DNA of 64,000 nt from Tolypocladium sp. Sup5 PDA-1 (lineage: Eukaryota; Ascomycota; Sordariomycetes; Hypocreales; Ophiocordycipitaceae): assembly GCA_000750105.3 (NCBI GenBank), contig JPHH03000021.1, positions 248,001 through 312,000 on the forward strand, written 5' to 3'. A program made the position numbers and the translations under genes. Shown piece by piece: positions 34,297-44,889 of the stretch (within the stretch, counting starts at the first letter, position 1; every line of letters starts with the position of its first letter). A model generated the notes under the pieces. It had not been told where the DNA came from, ran no database searches, and worked only from the letters and a program-made list of their open reading frames with translations.

Positions 34297-35026
34297 ATGG
34301 CTGCAACCGACTCCCCAAAAGCAGTACCCCAAGTTCAGCTGGGACTACGACGTCCCCCAGATCCCCTTCTGGGCGGATCTCCCATTCACCACGGCCCGAA
34401 ACTTCCTCAAGTGCTACTCTGACGAGGAGCTCAACACCATGCCCTTCCCAGACGACATGGCCAACCAGCAAAAGTGGCGTCTCCTCTTGTCACGCATCCA
34501 GGAGAAGGACGCCGCCGTCAAGGCAACAGTCGCGCCCAGGCCTTTATGCGAGGCACATCAGGACCAGTGGATGAACCTCTTGTTGGCCAAGTATACCATG
34601 CACCGCGAGCTCAAGGAGATTGAGGCAGCAGAGCGCTGCTTGAAGGAGATGAGCGACTGCGGCACCTACAACAGCAAGATGTCGGCCAAGAACATGCTGG
34701 CCGATATTTACGCAGAATATGGCCGCCTCGCCGAGGCCGAGGCCATGGGTAGGGAATGTCTTGTCTGGCTTCGTGAGATGCCTGTTCTTGGCCCTGGCAG
34801 CCCGCAGGCGCTGGGTTGCGAGAGACGTCTGCTGGCGGCACTGTGGAAGCAGGGTAAATACGACGAGGCTAGGGAGATGCAAAAGGAGATTGCAGGATTG
34901 ATCGAGGGGCTGACGGGCAGCAAATTTGAAAAATATCAGCAAGAAGAGCGACAGATGCTGGCTGACTTGATCAAGGAGCTGGAGCAGTGGAGGGACGAGC
35001 AGGACAAGGGCGTCAAGGCCGCTTGA
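34297..35026 (+). CDS. TPR-like protein with apparent N-terminal frameshift
   Basis: The main frame is open from at least 34265 to the stop at 35026, but its first ATG is at 34439 (195 residues). Upstream of that ATG the same frame still reads like protein (YPKFSWDYDVPQIPFW, then FLKCYSDEELN) but has no start. A well-placed ATG at 34297 (CACCATGG) opens MAATDSPK in another frame; a single-base length change in the CCCCAAAA run at 34313-34320 would join the two. The body is helical with TPR-type repeats (LADIYAEYGRLAEAEAMG, LLAALWKQGKYDEAREMQ), suggesting a protein-interaction scaffold. No enzyme motif is present and function is unknown. Either a real frameshift, a sequencing error in the homopolymer, or use of the internal ATG fits. 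Confidence 0.6.
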
Positions 35027-35099
35027 AACAATAACGGGCCTTGCGATATGAAAATGAATAAACTTGATTTCGCCATCTGTGGAGCGAAAATGCAGCGCC

Positions 35100-35688
35100 T
35101 TATGTGGATAGAATGCGTTTCAGACGCCGTGCTATCGCATACAAGAATCGCCCATGACTCTCTCTATCGGTTTTGACTTTTTTGGCCATCAGCTGCAAGG
35201 CGCCTGGAAGAAATAGTAGGATTATGCTAGACTCACCAACCATTCCCCTAGTGATACGGATCAATGTGCGACGTAAAGTCGTGGATGGCCCAAACCTTCG
35301 CCTAGGAACGCATCCATTCTTGATTGCGGCATACATATCAAGGAGATTTAGGAACCTTGGAGTCGACACTGAGAACATATAGCCGCCAATGGCCGCTAAA
35401 TCGGTGCCAAGTAAATGCCATGGTTGTCGAGGGCAGACCTCTGGATTGCTGATCTCTGGATTGCTCCCGGATGCTGTCGATGGAATAAAACTGCAGTTGG
35501 TGTGCCAGAACATAATCGGCAATCCAACTGCGTCTTCCCCAAGGCTGATGTATTGTTCGAGGAGGTGGGTATGAGGGTCGAAACTCATGGCCGCTGACGA
35601 CAGCGATCAAACTTGGTGTCGCGAGCCAGTACTGCGTGAGGAACACAGGCCCTGTCGTTTCTTTAATAATAGAATCTGTCATCATCAC
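35100..35688 (-). pseudogene. Possible GT32-like glycosyltransferase relic
   Basis: Two overlapping minus-strand frames together look like a decayed protein. One reads KETTGPVFLTQYWLATPS, resembling the TGP(V/M)FLT motif of fungal GT32-type (Och1/Sur1-like) glycosyltransferases. The other continues EQYISLGEDAVGLPIMFWH and later shows a hydrophobic stretch (SSIILLFLPGALQLM). No start, no DXD motif and no consistent splice pattern is visible, and the frame changes near 35590. I cannot confirm the family; it may be a chance open frame between TPR-like and TGS1. Confidence 0.3.
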
Positions 35689-35718
35689 ACGCTGCCAAGG
35701 ACCCGTTGCACGCCTTAA

Positions 35719-36756
35719 TCACGACTCAGAAGAGCCTAAACCATTGAAGGGGGCGGTCGATTTCTCGACAGACGGGCTCGAGTCACTGTCGAACGACATT
35801 GGATCCTCGACCAAAGGCTCCTCGCCTGGCTTGTCCTCGCGAGATGTCGGTTTTCTAGCTGGGACATAGGCAGCCATCGCCTTGCTAGCTCCTTGCATGC
35901 AGTACTGCACCACCTCGATCTTGTGACCCGCAGGGGCCAGCTTTGCGACCTGGCGAATGTCGCTCGTCCGTGGTAGGAAAAGCACGTGGTCCATCGGCTT
36001 GTAGGCCTCGTGTAGCTGCTCGAGATTATACGGCTGCATCGTATGCAGGTCGAAGACCTCGTCGGAGCGATATCCAGGGCCACCCCACGGCGGGCTGGAA
36101 AACAAGACCGTGGTATTCATGTCGACCCTCAGGTCCGGGTGAAGCTCGCCTGGGCGATTGGCCAAGGCATCCAGATACTCGAAACTATCGCCGTGAATCC
36201 AGGTGATCATGGAGGGATCCACTCCGTATATCTCCGCGTTGTGTTGTGCGCACGCAAGCGTCGAAGCATCGCGTTCAATAGCAATGACACGCTGCCAGCG
36301 TCCACTGAGGGCGAACGCGATGGTGTTACCGCCAGCACCGGCGAAGGCGTCAATGAGAATGGTTTTCTTCTCATCCGCTGCGCTTATATCGATGGCAATT
36401 TGGCTTTGGCAGCCGGGTGTCAGCCGTGGATCTCATGAATCGAGGCAGCAGAGTTGATGAACTGAGACTCACTTTGCAACGGGCTCGGGTGTGACGCCAA
36501 ACCAGGCGTCGTCGGTCAGACATACGCCTTCGTCGTACCATGAAAAGATGGAATATCGCTGCGCAAAGTACCTGATGACAAGCTGTTAAAGTTTGAAGCG
36601 AGATGAGTTGAGCTTCAGTCCCTACTTCTGAATGTCCCAGGGAACCTCGTGTTTGCCCTCGTAATGGTGACAGTTGTCAGTGAGCGGGAGCTTTTCAGCG
36701 GGCTCCACCGAGTACCCAGCGCCCTCCCCATCTTCGGGACCGCGTTTGCTTCCCAT
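35719..36756 (-). CDS. tgs1: Trimethylguanosine synthase TGS1
   Basis: SAM-dependent methyltransferase that converts the m7G cap of snRNAs and snoRNAs to the 2,2,7-trimethyl form in the nucleus or nucleolus. Exons 36756-36626, 36571-36473 and 36403-35719 give 304 residues, near the size of the compact yeast enzyme. Motif I is LIDAFAGAGGNTIAFA (SAM binding), followed by VIAIERDASTLACAQHNAEIYG; the catalytic motif is SPPWGGPGY. The N-terminal RYSIFSWYDEGVCLTDDAWFGVTPEPVA is the conserved cap-binding lead-in. A short acidic/Ser tail follows. It is divergent from GRASP with 410 bp between starts. All key motifs are intact. Confidence 0.95.
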
Positions 36757-37166
36757 GCTGTTACCCATTAGTATGGGGGCTCAGATTCTTGAGTGTAGAG
36801 CTGAAGGACTTCTCTGGGCGTGGTGGGAGACGCGGGCTCTCACCTGCGTAGGTTGGTAAAGAAACAGTTTTGGGTGTCACTGTCGAGTGTCGACTCAAAG
36901 CGAGGCTGAGAGATGGGGCCCACAGCAGCTGGCTAGCGCAGCTGGTGGAGCCCTAGCGCCTCCACTGTGACCTGCAAGGCTGCATGGGACAGCTTGCCCT
37001 GTCGCGTCCTACCTTAAGGTACACCTATCAACCATCGCCCTCCCTCGAGAGCTCTGAATGGCCTCTTGACGCAAGCCCAACCCCAGCGTCGCAACACATC
37101 AACTGTGCAGCAGCCCACGCCCAAATTTCGACGCGGCCGGCCGAGGCCACAAAAGACACAGCAGCC
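36757..37166. other. Divergent promoter region, TGS1 / GRASP
   Basis: 410 bp shared by two housekeeping genes. No extra gene or strong motif was recognised. Confidence 0.6.
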
Positions 37167-38285
37167 ATGTTCAACGCTCTCAACCGGTTCATGTCCCGCC
37201 TGGACGGCGACCCCCAACAACGCCAGCAAGAACAGGGCTCCTTTGGCTTCCAGGTGCTGAGGAACACCAACCTGCAGCTTGCGGTCGAGCCCTGGTTCGA
37301 CTTTATCGTGGGGATCAATGGGCGGCCAATTGTGCGAATCCTTGCAAGATGACCTAGGTTCAGGACAGCTGTGTCTAACCTATCTCGCGTAGGACAACCC
37401 GGACCCGGGCCTGTTCGCCCAAGAGATACGAAACTGCGCCGGCGCAACTGTGACGCTAGGCCTTTGGAATGCCAAGGTACTTTTCGATGATGAATTGACG
37501 CATCAACGGTCTTGCTGACGCTCCTCCAGGGCCAACGCACGCGGGAGATGCATGTCCCCGTGCCGAGTGACACCGCGTCGCTCGGCCTCTCCCTCCAATA
37601 CTCGCCAATTGCCCTCGCCGCCAATATCTGGCACGTACTCGACGTCGCCGCAAACTCTCCCGCAGACAACGCCGCGCTGTTACCGTACAGCGATTACATT
37701 CTGGGCAGCCCCGAGGGCGCCCTCCACGGCGAGGGAGCGCTTGGCGAGCTCGTGGAGGACCACATCGGCAGACCCCTACGGCTGTACGTCTTCAACAACG
37801 AGTACAACGTAACAAGGGAGGTCACGATACAGCCCAGCCGGGACTGGGGCGGTGAGGGTGCTCTGGGCTGCGTACTGGGCTACGGAGCTTTGCATCGGCT
37901 ACCAGCCCCTCTGAGCGAGCCCGTCAACGCCCCTGGGGAAACCATGTTCGATGGCGATATGAACGAAAAGAGCGAAGGAGCCTTCGTCCCTGCGGTTTCA
38001 GCCGGTCCGCCACAGTCTGGCGGCGAGTACCTGGTCCCAGCCCAGATGGTTGGCTCGACGCCCGTTAGTGCTCCTCCACGGACGGGGAAGAAGAAAGAAC
38101 GCCACGCCCACAGCCCGAACCAGTTGATGGACGACTACTTCAAAGAAGAGGAGGAAAAGAGCCGCGCCGTAGACAACGCACCCAAGTCAACGGGATCAGG
38201 GGTCCCTCCGCCACCAAAAGCGGGTTGCGGACCTCCTAAAGCTGAGGAACCCACAGCGGCGTCGGACGGAGGAGGCGTTGATTGA
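37167..38285 (+). CDS. grh1: Golgi reassembly-stacking protein (GRASP/GRH1)
   Basis: Peripheral Golgi/ER-exit protein involved in tethering and unconventional secretion. Exons 37167-37331, 37393-37476 and 37530-38285 give 334 residues. It contains two PDZ-like GRASP domains (about residues 24-110, with FGFQVLRNTNLQLAVEPWFDFI, and about 110-210, with NSPADNAALLPYSDYILGSPEG). A Pro/Ser-rich tail follows, with a basic KKKERHAHSPNQLMDDYFKEEEEK segment. The N-terminus MFNALNRFMSRL lacks Gly2, so it cannot be myristoylated like animal GRASPs; as in yeast Grh1, an N-terminal amphipathic helix may do the membrane binding (inference). Confidence 0.93.
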
Positions 38286-38440
38286 GGATACCTATCACGA
38301 GAGACGTCATGCGAAAGATTCCCCAATTGACAAATTCTAAATTTTGCGCTCCCTTGCCAGGTCCCTGCGTAGGTATTGTACACTATACACGCCATTTCAG
38401 ACTTCACGTCCACTTGCACTCGCATGCCCGAGCAAGCTGT

Positions 38441-39100
38441 CTAGTTGATGAAGTTGACGCAGAAGAAATGCAGGATGAGGCTGCAGACAACAAAGTCGGC
38501 GAAGGCCCTGTGACGACGGGTGAATGTTAGCCATTGAAACCAGCCGCGACGACTGGGCTTGGACCGTACCTCTCGGGGGACACGGCTGGGAAGTCGCTCT
38601 TGTTCGCCTCGGTCGTCTGGATGCGTAATGAAACTAGAAACCGCGTGAGCAGCTGGCCGGGGCCGATTCTGGCACGGCCATGACATACCCGTCAGGACAA
38701 ACTGTCCGACAGTGGCGCAGAAGCCAGAGAGGAAGGCATTGAAGGGCTGCGCGGCACGTTAGCTCCCAGATCTCTCTTCCTCCCGCGATGGCATCCATCC
38801 CCCATGTGCACGTACGTAGTTGCCCGCCAGGGTGCAGTACAGGAACTGCAGCGCGCCAACGACGGCGAGGAAGAAGAGGAACGCATCGATGAGCTTGGTG
38901 CGCTGCGGCGTCTGCTTCATGTAGAACTGGTAGATGTTCTGGAGCACCTGGTCCCAGTTGGCGGCGCCGCCCTTGCTGGCCGCGGCGGACGTGGAGGAGG
39001 GCTTGGGCTGCGGCGGGACGGAGCCAGCGGTCGTCGTGCCGGCCTGCGTGGTCGCCACGGACGAGGGCGCGGGCTCGCGTGCGTTCTTCTTGGGAGCCAT
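38441..39100 (-). CDS. ost2: Oligosaccharyltransferase subunit OST2/DAD1
   Basis: Small membrane subunit of the ER oligosaccharyltransferase that N-glycosylates nascent proteins. Exons 39100-38816, 38746-38689, 38633-38570 and 38507-38441 give 157 residues. After a Pro/Ser/Thr-rich N-terminal extension, the DAD1 core begins with TKLIDAFLFFLAVVGALQFLY (membrane helix 1), then NYPFNAFLSGFCATVGQFVLTVSLR (helix 2), and ends AFADFVVCSLILHFFCVNFIN (helix 3), the exact family terminus. Three short introns interrupt the core, and all joins are in frame. It converges on GRASP (155 bp) and diverges from the TMEM14 gene. Confidence 0.95.
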
Positions 39101-39445
39101 GGTGGGCAGGGCTTTGTTGATTGTCGTGGGGAGGTTGTCGTCGTCGAATGCGCAAGCTGGCCTCCACTGTGGACGGACGGGCGTTGGAGTTGGAGAGGTG
39201 CCACGAAAGCTCCAAGGCGTCGTGGCGCGTGATTGGCTGCGCGCAGCTGGCGCTAGAATCTGGGGGTTCTGGCAAGTCTGGGCCCACTCTCATGTCGTCA
39301 GTCCTCAGTTGCTCCGAGGAACCGACCAGCTTCGGCTTCCGCAACCTCACGAGCTATTTGAAGGACGCCACCAGGTTCTCTTTAAGCTCATAATCACCAA
39401 GTCATTCCAAGATATCAATTTTACAGTTCGAGTAAAGACCTCACC
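39101..39445. other. Divergent promoter region, OST2 / TMEM14
   Basis: 345 bp shared upstream region. No further gene was seen. The right end becomes A/T-rich just before the TMEM14 ATG. Confidence 0.6.
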
Positions 39446-39878
39446 ATGGTATGTCGTGGCACTTCCGCGTCCTGAGCGCACGCATCGCTGACAGGCATGG
39501 GCACAGTCGCAGCTCGAGACATCCTCCTACATCCTCGCGGCGCTGACCGCTGGCGGCGGCCTCATGGGATACATCAAGACGCGATCCGTCCCCTCGCTGG
39601 TTGCCGGCTCTGCCGTCGGTATTCTCTGTGTGTCCCCTCCCCCCGATGGTGCCGGCGAGAGCCCAAGCTGACAGCTTCACCCAGACGGCCTGGGCGGCTA
39701 TCGCATGCAGAACCGCCAGCCCTACGGCATCGAGCTGAGCCTGCTCGCCTCCATCATCCTGGGAGGCTCTGCCATTCCCCGAGCCATCCGCCTCAGGAAG
39801 CCCGTCCCGGTGCTTCTCAGCGTCTTGTCGGCGTTTGGCCTGCTCACGTTCGGCAACGCCTACCGGCAGAAGCTGTAA
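39446..39878 (+). CDS. TMEM14-family small membrane protein
   Basis: Exons 39446-39448, 39495-39627 and 39685-39878 give 109 residues. The family is known from mitochondrial inner-membrane proteins (TMEM14C takes part in porphyrin handling in animals); the fungal role is not established. Four hydrophobic segments are visible: YILAALTAGGGLMGYI, VPSLVAGSAVGILYGLGGY, LSLLASIILGGSAIP and PVLLSVLSAFGLLTFGNAY, with the family's GSxxSLxxG/YGLGGYRM pattern. The first coding exon is just the ATG, with the intron donor GTATGT directly after it. Splicing gives MAWAQSQLETSS. Other nearby ATGs are out of frame with the conserved body, which supports this start. Confidence 0.88.
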
Positions 39879-40176
39879 ACGCGATGGAGCAGGGTGTTTA
39901 TATGTTTAGGATAGTGTAGCCGCAACATCGAAACTGTAGTATCCCAACTCAATCATACATATCGACAGGTTTCGTTGCGCGTTCGTCCGTATTCGTACAT
40001 TGTGACCAAACAAGTCACCCAAGTCCAGTCTCGCACCAGCGCCCGTCCAAATGTCCAACGCCGGCCATGCATAATACAATTTTGTACATATTATTTCCCC
40101 GAAAGGGTATCGTGCAGCGGAAGGCTCGAGTTCCATTGCGCCGGCCGTGCAACGCCAGCGAAGGTCCCTCATTCGA

Positions 40177-40477
40177 TCACAGACCCAGCGCCTTCTGGTC
40201 CTCCTTGATTTTGTCGCGCTTGGCCTTGGCGGTGGCCCTGTTCTCGGCCTGCATCTTCGTTCGCTCTTCTCGCAGGCACTGGTCCACCTTGTCCTTGACG
40301 CCGCTGCAGCCGCCGACGGCCTTGTGCATGAAGCCCTTGGCGTGGCACTCCTCGAGGACGGCGATGATTTCTTCGCACGCTGCGTCGCAAGTCAGTCGCG
40401 GCGTTGGGGACGGAGAATTACGGGTAGGCATGGTGAGGATTACCCAGCGCGTTCTTGGTGTGCAGATGAGGATGCAT
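40177..40477 (-). CDS. cmc2: Mitochondrial twin CX9C protein CMC2
   Basis: Small intermembrane-space protein needed for cytochrome c oxidase assembly or copper handling. Exons 40477-40444 and 40379-40177 give 78 residues. The first exon encodes MHPHLHTKNAL, the typical Cmc2 start; after the intron the two CX9C motifs are CEEIIAVLEEC and CSGVKDKVDQC, which form the paired disulfides imported by Mia40. A charged helical tail rich in Lys/Arg/Glu follows. The intron (40380-40443) must be removed; otherwise a false internal start at MPTRNS is used. Confidence 0.92.
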
Positions 40478-40779
40478 CTTCGCGTGCGATGAACAATGAA
40501 TGCGACAGCTTGCTCTGTTCTGATCTGCTGGGTGGTAAAGTCAAGAATCGTCATCTGATGGCGGCGGGAAGCGCATGGAAAAGCTTGGACCACCTCCGGG
40601 GTTTAGCGGTTCTGTTCCCACAGTGGTGGCAGCCAACCGCTGGGTCGCGTATCAAAACGTCGAATTGCCCATTTGCATCGAAGCCTGAGAGCCCAGCCCT
40701 CGTCATCGCTGTTGCAAGGCTGCGGATTGACAATCCTTCAACTACCTGCTCCTCGCCTCTCGGACCAAGACCTCACGCC
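40478..40779. other. Divergent promoter region, CMC2 / PFD2
   Basis: 302 bp between two divergent small housekeeping genes. No additional gene was recognised. Confidence 0.6.
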
Positions 40780-41398
40780 ATGTCGGCGCAACAGCAGGCG
40801 CCTGCCAAAAAGCAGCAGGGTGCGTCCTCGACGACTGCCCGCACGCATGTGCGACTTATGCTAATCCATCCGTCTCGACAGACCTTCAGTCGACGTATTC
40901 CAACTACAAGAACACGCTGCAGCAAATAGCCCAGAAAATCGGAGACATCGAGCAGGAGGCTGAGGAACACAAGTATGCCCCCCCGTCTTCTCACCCCTGC
41001 CTGACGTGCCTATTGTACGAGCTGGCGGCAACGAGGTCAATGAGCTCACCATTGCCGTCGCATCTCGCCGCCTCACCGCCCTCTCGCGGAATCACACCGC
41101 TCATCTAACATTCGTGCTAGGCTCGTGCTGGAAACGCTGGAACCGCTGTCAGAGGATCGCAAGTGCTTCCGCTTGATCAACGGCGTGCTGGTGGAGAGGA
41201 CCGTCAAGGATGTGGTGCCTGCGCTCAAGACCAACCAGGACGGCCTGAAGAAGGTGCTCGACGACCTGGTCAAGCAGTACAAGACGAAGCAGGACGATCT
41301 GGACAAGTGGAAGGTTTGTGCTCTCCCCGGCTTGGCTGCGGTACCTGTACTGACTCTGAGAGTAGAAGAAGAACAATGTGCAAGTGGTGCAGCAATGA
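40780..41398 (+). CDS. pfd2: Prefoldin subunit 2 (GIM4)
   Basis: Beta-type subunit of the cytosolic prefoldin hexamer that hands unfolded actin and tubulin to the CCT chaperonin. Exons 40780-40819, 40882-40972, 41121-41313 and 41366-41398 give 118 residues. It is two coiled-coil helices (SNYKNTLQQIAQKIGDIEQE and LKKVLDDLVKQYKTKQDDLD) joined by the beta-hairpin region RKCFRLINGVLVERTVKDVV, with the family signature LVLETLEPL before it. The last exon supplies KKNNVQVVQQ. The size is normal for the family. Confidence 0.93.
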
Positions 41399-44300
41399 GA
41401 AGGGACAGCGACGGACAATTGAAGAAAAACATTTTACCAATCGAAGGCTCACGCTGCGATTCACTCACCCGTTTCGGTTCCGTGACAGAATCGCATATCT
41501 TGCCAGTGTCTTGTTGATGATGGCAGAGTCAGCTGTGTCCCCTCCAGCGTTGGCCGTCCATGGACCTGCTTTCTGCCAAGGGCATTGCTCCCACCCACCC
41601 TGCACTTCAATTGCTTTTCCTCTGGTGCGGCATGTCGAGGCGTCAGCCAGCATTGATGCGTTGTACAGTTGGACGCAGTGGAGCCTGGCGGCAAGGGCGT
41701 CTCGGTGCCCAACGACATGCAGTCCCGAGCACCCGTTATCCCACGTCGTTGATGGCTCACCGGTCATCACCAGAGGAGTGATCTGCTTATTCTTCGGTAC
41801 CTGGCCTGGGAGCGATGTACAATGATCGCTGGCAGATCGAAGTGCGCCATCTGAGCCTTGCAGGCCTGCTGGTCAATGACTCAATTGTTGACCTCATGGG
41901 CAACCTCTACGGCCATCCCCCACACAATACGTATGTCATGTCGAAACTGCCGACCCAACACGATGCAGCCCTGGTACTCAAGGAGAGGAGGGGTAGCACA
42001 CCATCATCACCTTGACAAGTCATGGACAATCTATCCATGCATTGCAGGCCATCCAACACGGCGTTGCCAGCCAAAAGATGATGCGAAGTACACACGACCA
42101 ACCTCGAAACGGGCAACTGGCATCGCCTCGCGCACACCACGATGCACCAGCGACGGCGTCTTCTCCCTTTACACTTTGTCATGCCTGAGAAGGGGACTGC
42201 AGCCCGGAACCACCACCCGTTTAAGACTTGCATGCCCAAGTTGCTTGGTGATGCTCATGTACAGTGGCCCTTGGCATCGCCGTCTGGTGGTGATGTGGTC
42301 CACGCAGGGTGTGCGCCCATGACGGCTCGAGCACCGATGGTCCACGAGATTGCTTCTGGAAGTATGCCTCTATACCCAACATCTGACATTGCATCATGGG
42401 TCGCCGGATTGCGCATCGACTGTGCATCGTGGCCGTGTCTCTGGCGTCAGACGACTACTCACCTTCACCTGGACTAGGTTTTGACGTAGATGGAGCAAGA
42501 CATATCTGTACCAGTCCCCGGCCCTCTGGCTGGCTGTGAGTCTGAGCCTTGGTAAAGCGGGACTGGACAGGACGCCCAGCACAAGTATCGCCTCTGAAAC
42601 CTTTGGGTTTGCGATACCTTGATGGAGTTGGACGAGCGTCGGGAGCCAGGAAGGCGATGTCGGGCAAACAAAGCGCTCTACGTGGATCAAGAGCTGAGGA
42701 TGCAGCTCGATCAGACGGGCTTAGCCCACCGAAACCCAAGTTACGCCTATTGCCAGCCACAGAACTCGGCTCTTGCGCATGTACTGAGCCGGGCGAAGCA
42801 ACGGTTCCTACCCGACCCGAGACGGTCCCCAAGGAGCGACGCAGCTATCCCCGCCGCTGTGTGAGTACAACTCTGGACGATCCTGTGATTTCCGCAACTC
42901 CTACCCAAGAGAGGCGGGTATACGCAGTTCAGAGGGGGCGGGTTCCGCTGCGTCGAGCCGCTCGAGCGACGGAAAGGAATCTGGGAAGAAGGCGAGCACC
43001 TCTGGTCTGGGCATGTCCGCGAACCCAACGAATGCCATGTGGACAATCACAGCAACATACGATAAGGACGGCCCCATCTGGCCTGCCATTAGCCCTCTGG
43101 TTGCAGGTGACTTGCAGCCTCGCAAGCTTGGGCCGGTGATCTGGCTGGGCTCTGGTTCGCTACCAGCAAACACATTGGGGGCGGGTGAGGCGCGAACGGC
43201 CGCAGAATGGGCCTTTGGGCCTGGGGTTCCTGACGAACAGACGCAAGGCGGCCGTTGCCCCTGGTTGCCTTGAGCTAGGGAGGTCGTAGGCATTGTCGAA
43301 TGAGCGTCCATGTCTGGCCGTCATCCACCGTCGTCGAGGAACCTGTTGACCCACGCCTCGAGATATCCTCGGTACGGTTCTTGGCAGCAAGAAGGCCAAG
43401 GGCAGCGGGTGCTCTATTCCTGGGGTAATCGTTAGCTGGAGATCCTCGTGTCTTGCACGTACCATGCGCAGTAGCTGCTCGTGGCACACCGCCCCGGCTC
43501 CGCCCAGAAAGCCGTTTCGTTCCCGTCGTGTCGAGGGGCGCGGGGAGACGGTCCATGCAATGTGATGGAGCAAGGGAGCTTGCGGGAGTGGAGCAGCGAT
43601 ATGGAGAATGTGTACGTATCCGTAGCCGCTTGGTTGATACTGCGATGCTCGCTGATTCCTGAGGCCCGGCCACATCGAGCCTGCGCATCTGGGCAGAGGG
43701 TGAGGACTTGGAGGTCATGGGAAACTGACCAAGGACCTGGCTGTGAAGCTGAGAGGAGGTACCTGGTCGCTGCGGGGCACAATGCTGGTCCATGCGGTAC
43801 CTCTCGTGGCCGCATAGGGCTTAGACTGGCAGCCAGGTTTATCGATAAACCTGAGATGCCCAGTGTGCCAGCTGAGGGCGAGGAAGGAGCCTGGGGCGTT
43901 TGTTGTTTTTGGCTCCGGCGGCTGCCAGCTGTTGACCGCAACCAAAGCTTGGCTTTATTAGCCTCATCGCTCAGCGAACGTCAGCCTTTCTTCCCTCCTG
44001 CAAAATAACCAACCCCACGCAGCCTCTGACCCATGCACCACCAGCCATCGCGACCAGACGCCGCCGATACGCCCGCTTGAGATCCATCCATCGCGCGTTG
44101 CGACAGCTATTATTCGCCGTCCATTTTTGCATCCCTTGCTGTTGGACGCACGCGCGCACGCAGCGCACGTCTGCATTGGCGGCTCGGGCGACCCGGCCAG
44201 ACCGTTGCGCCTCCGTGTAACCTCGCATCGCCGTCGCAATCCGCCTCCCGACGCCTTGTCTCGCGCTCTCGACCGACCGCGCCGCCGCTCCGTCCTGCTG

Positions 44301-44889
44301 GCCCCCCGACTGCCTGCCTGGGCTGACTCCTCCGTCTGGCTGCAAACCGGTCTACCGAGAGGCTTGAACGTACGTGCATGCGGCCTGCTGCTCCGCACAC
44401 ACCACGGACACTGACAGCCAGCAGTCCCTATCGCTCGCTCGTACCTGGTGTTGTTGGTGGTCGCTTGCTCTACTGCTGCTGCGGGCCCAATCCATGCGCA
44501 CCACCCCTCCCCCTCTGGGTGCCCGCCATTGTCTCCCAACCCACCACCTCCAGCAGGCCAGGCCATAGTTCCCATATACGCCCAAAAGCACGGCGTCATA
44601 CCTTGCCTACATACCTAGCCATCCATTAGCTCCAAGACCCTGGGCCAGGGACAGGACAGGACAGGACAGGACCGCCAACGTGCGATCCCTCGCCTGCCGT
44701 CACGGACTGACGCATCTCTTGCAGCCGGCAGCTGGAACCACCCCCGGGACCGGACCGGATACTTGCAAGCCCTACCTTGCCCTCTGCGACGTGGCCAGGG
44801 GACACATCATCGCCAGCAGACCCAGCCAGCTGTGCCAGCCCGATCGCACTTTTCACACGGACGCTAGCAGCCGCTGCAGGTAGCCAAAT
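41399..44889. other. 3.5-kb non-coding region upstream of HapC
   Basis: No gene could be supported. The many open frames on both strands have no domain and no consistent splice pattern. A GGACA pentamer repeat (44649-44672) lies about 220 bp upstream of the HapC start. The right-hand kilobase is pyrimidine-rich and may be a long 5' leader. No tRNA-like cloverleaf with a GGTTCRANNCC box was seen. Confidence 0.5.
44649..44672. repeat. (GGACA)n pentamer repeat
   Basis: Four full GGACA units and a partial fifth, in the presumed leader or promoter of the HapC gene. Confidence 0.9.

Noticed and set aside
41163..41825. 220-codon frame overlapping prefoldin subunit 2
   Set aside because: Overlaps the real PFD2 exons in another frame and runs through its intron and 3' end.
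43453..44630. Frames in the HapC upstream region that might be a separate gene
   Set aside because: No conserved protein, no consistent splice sites, frames on both strands of similar length.
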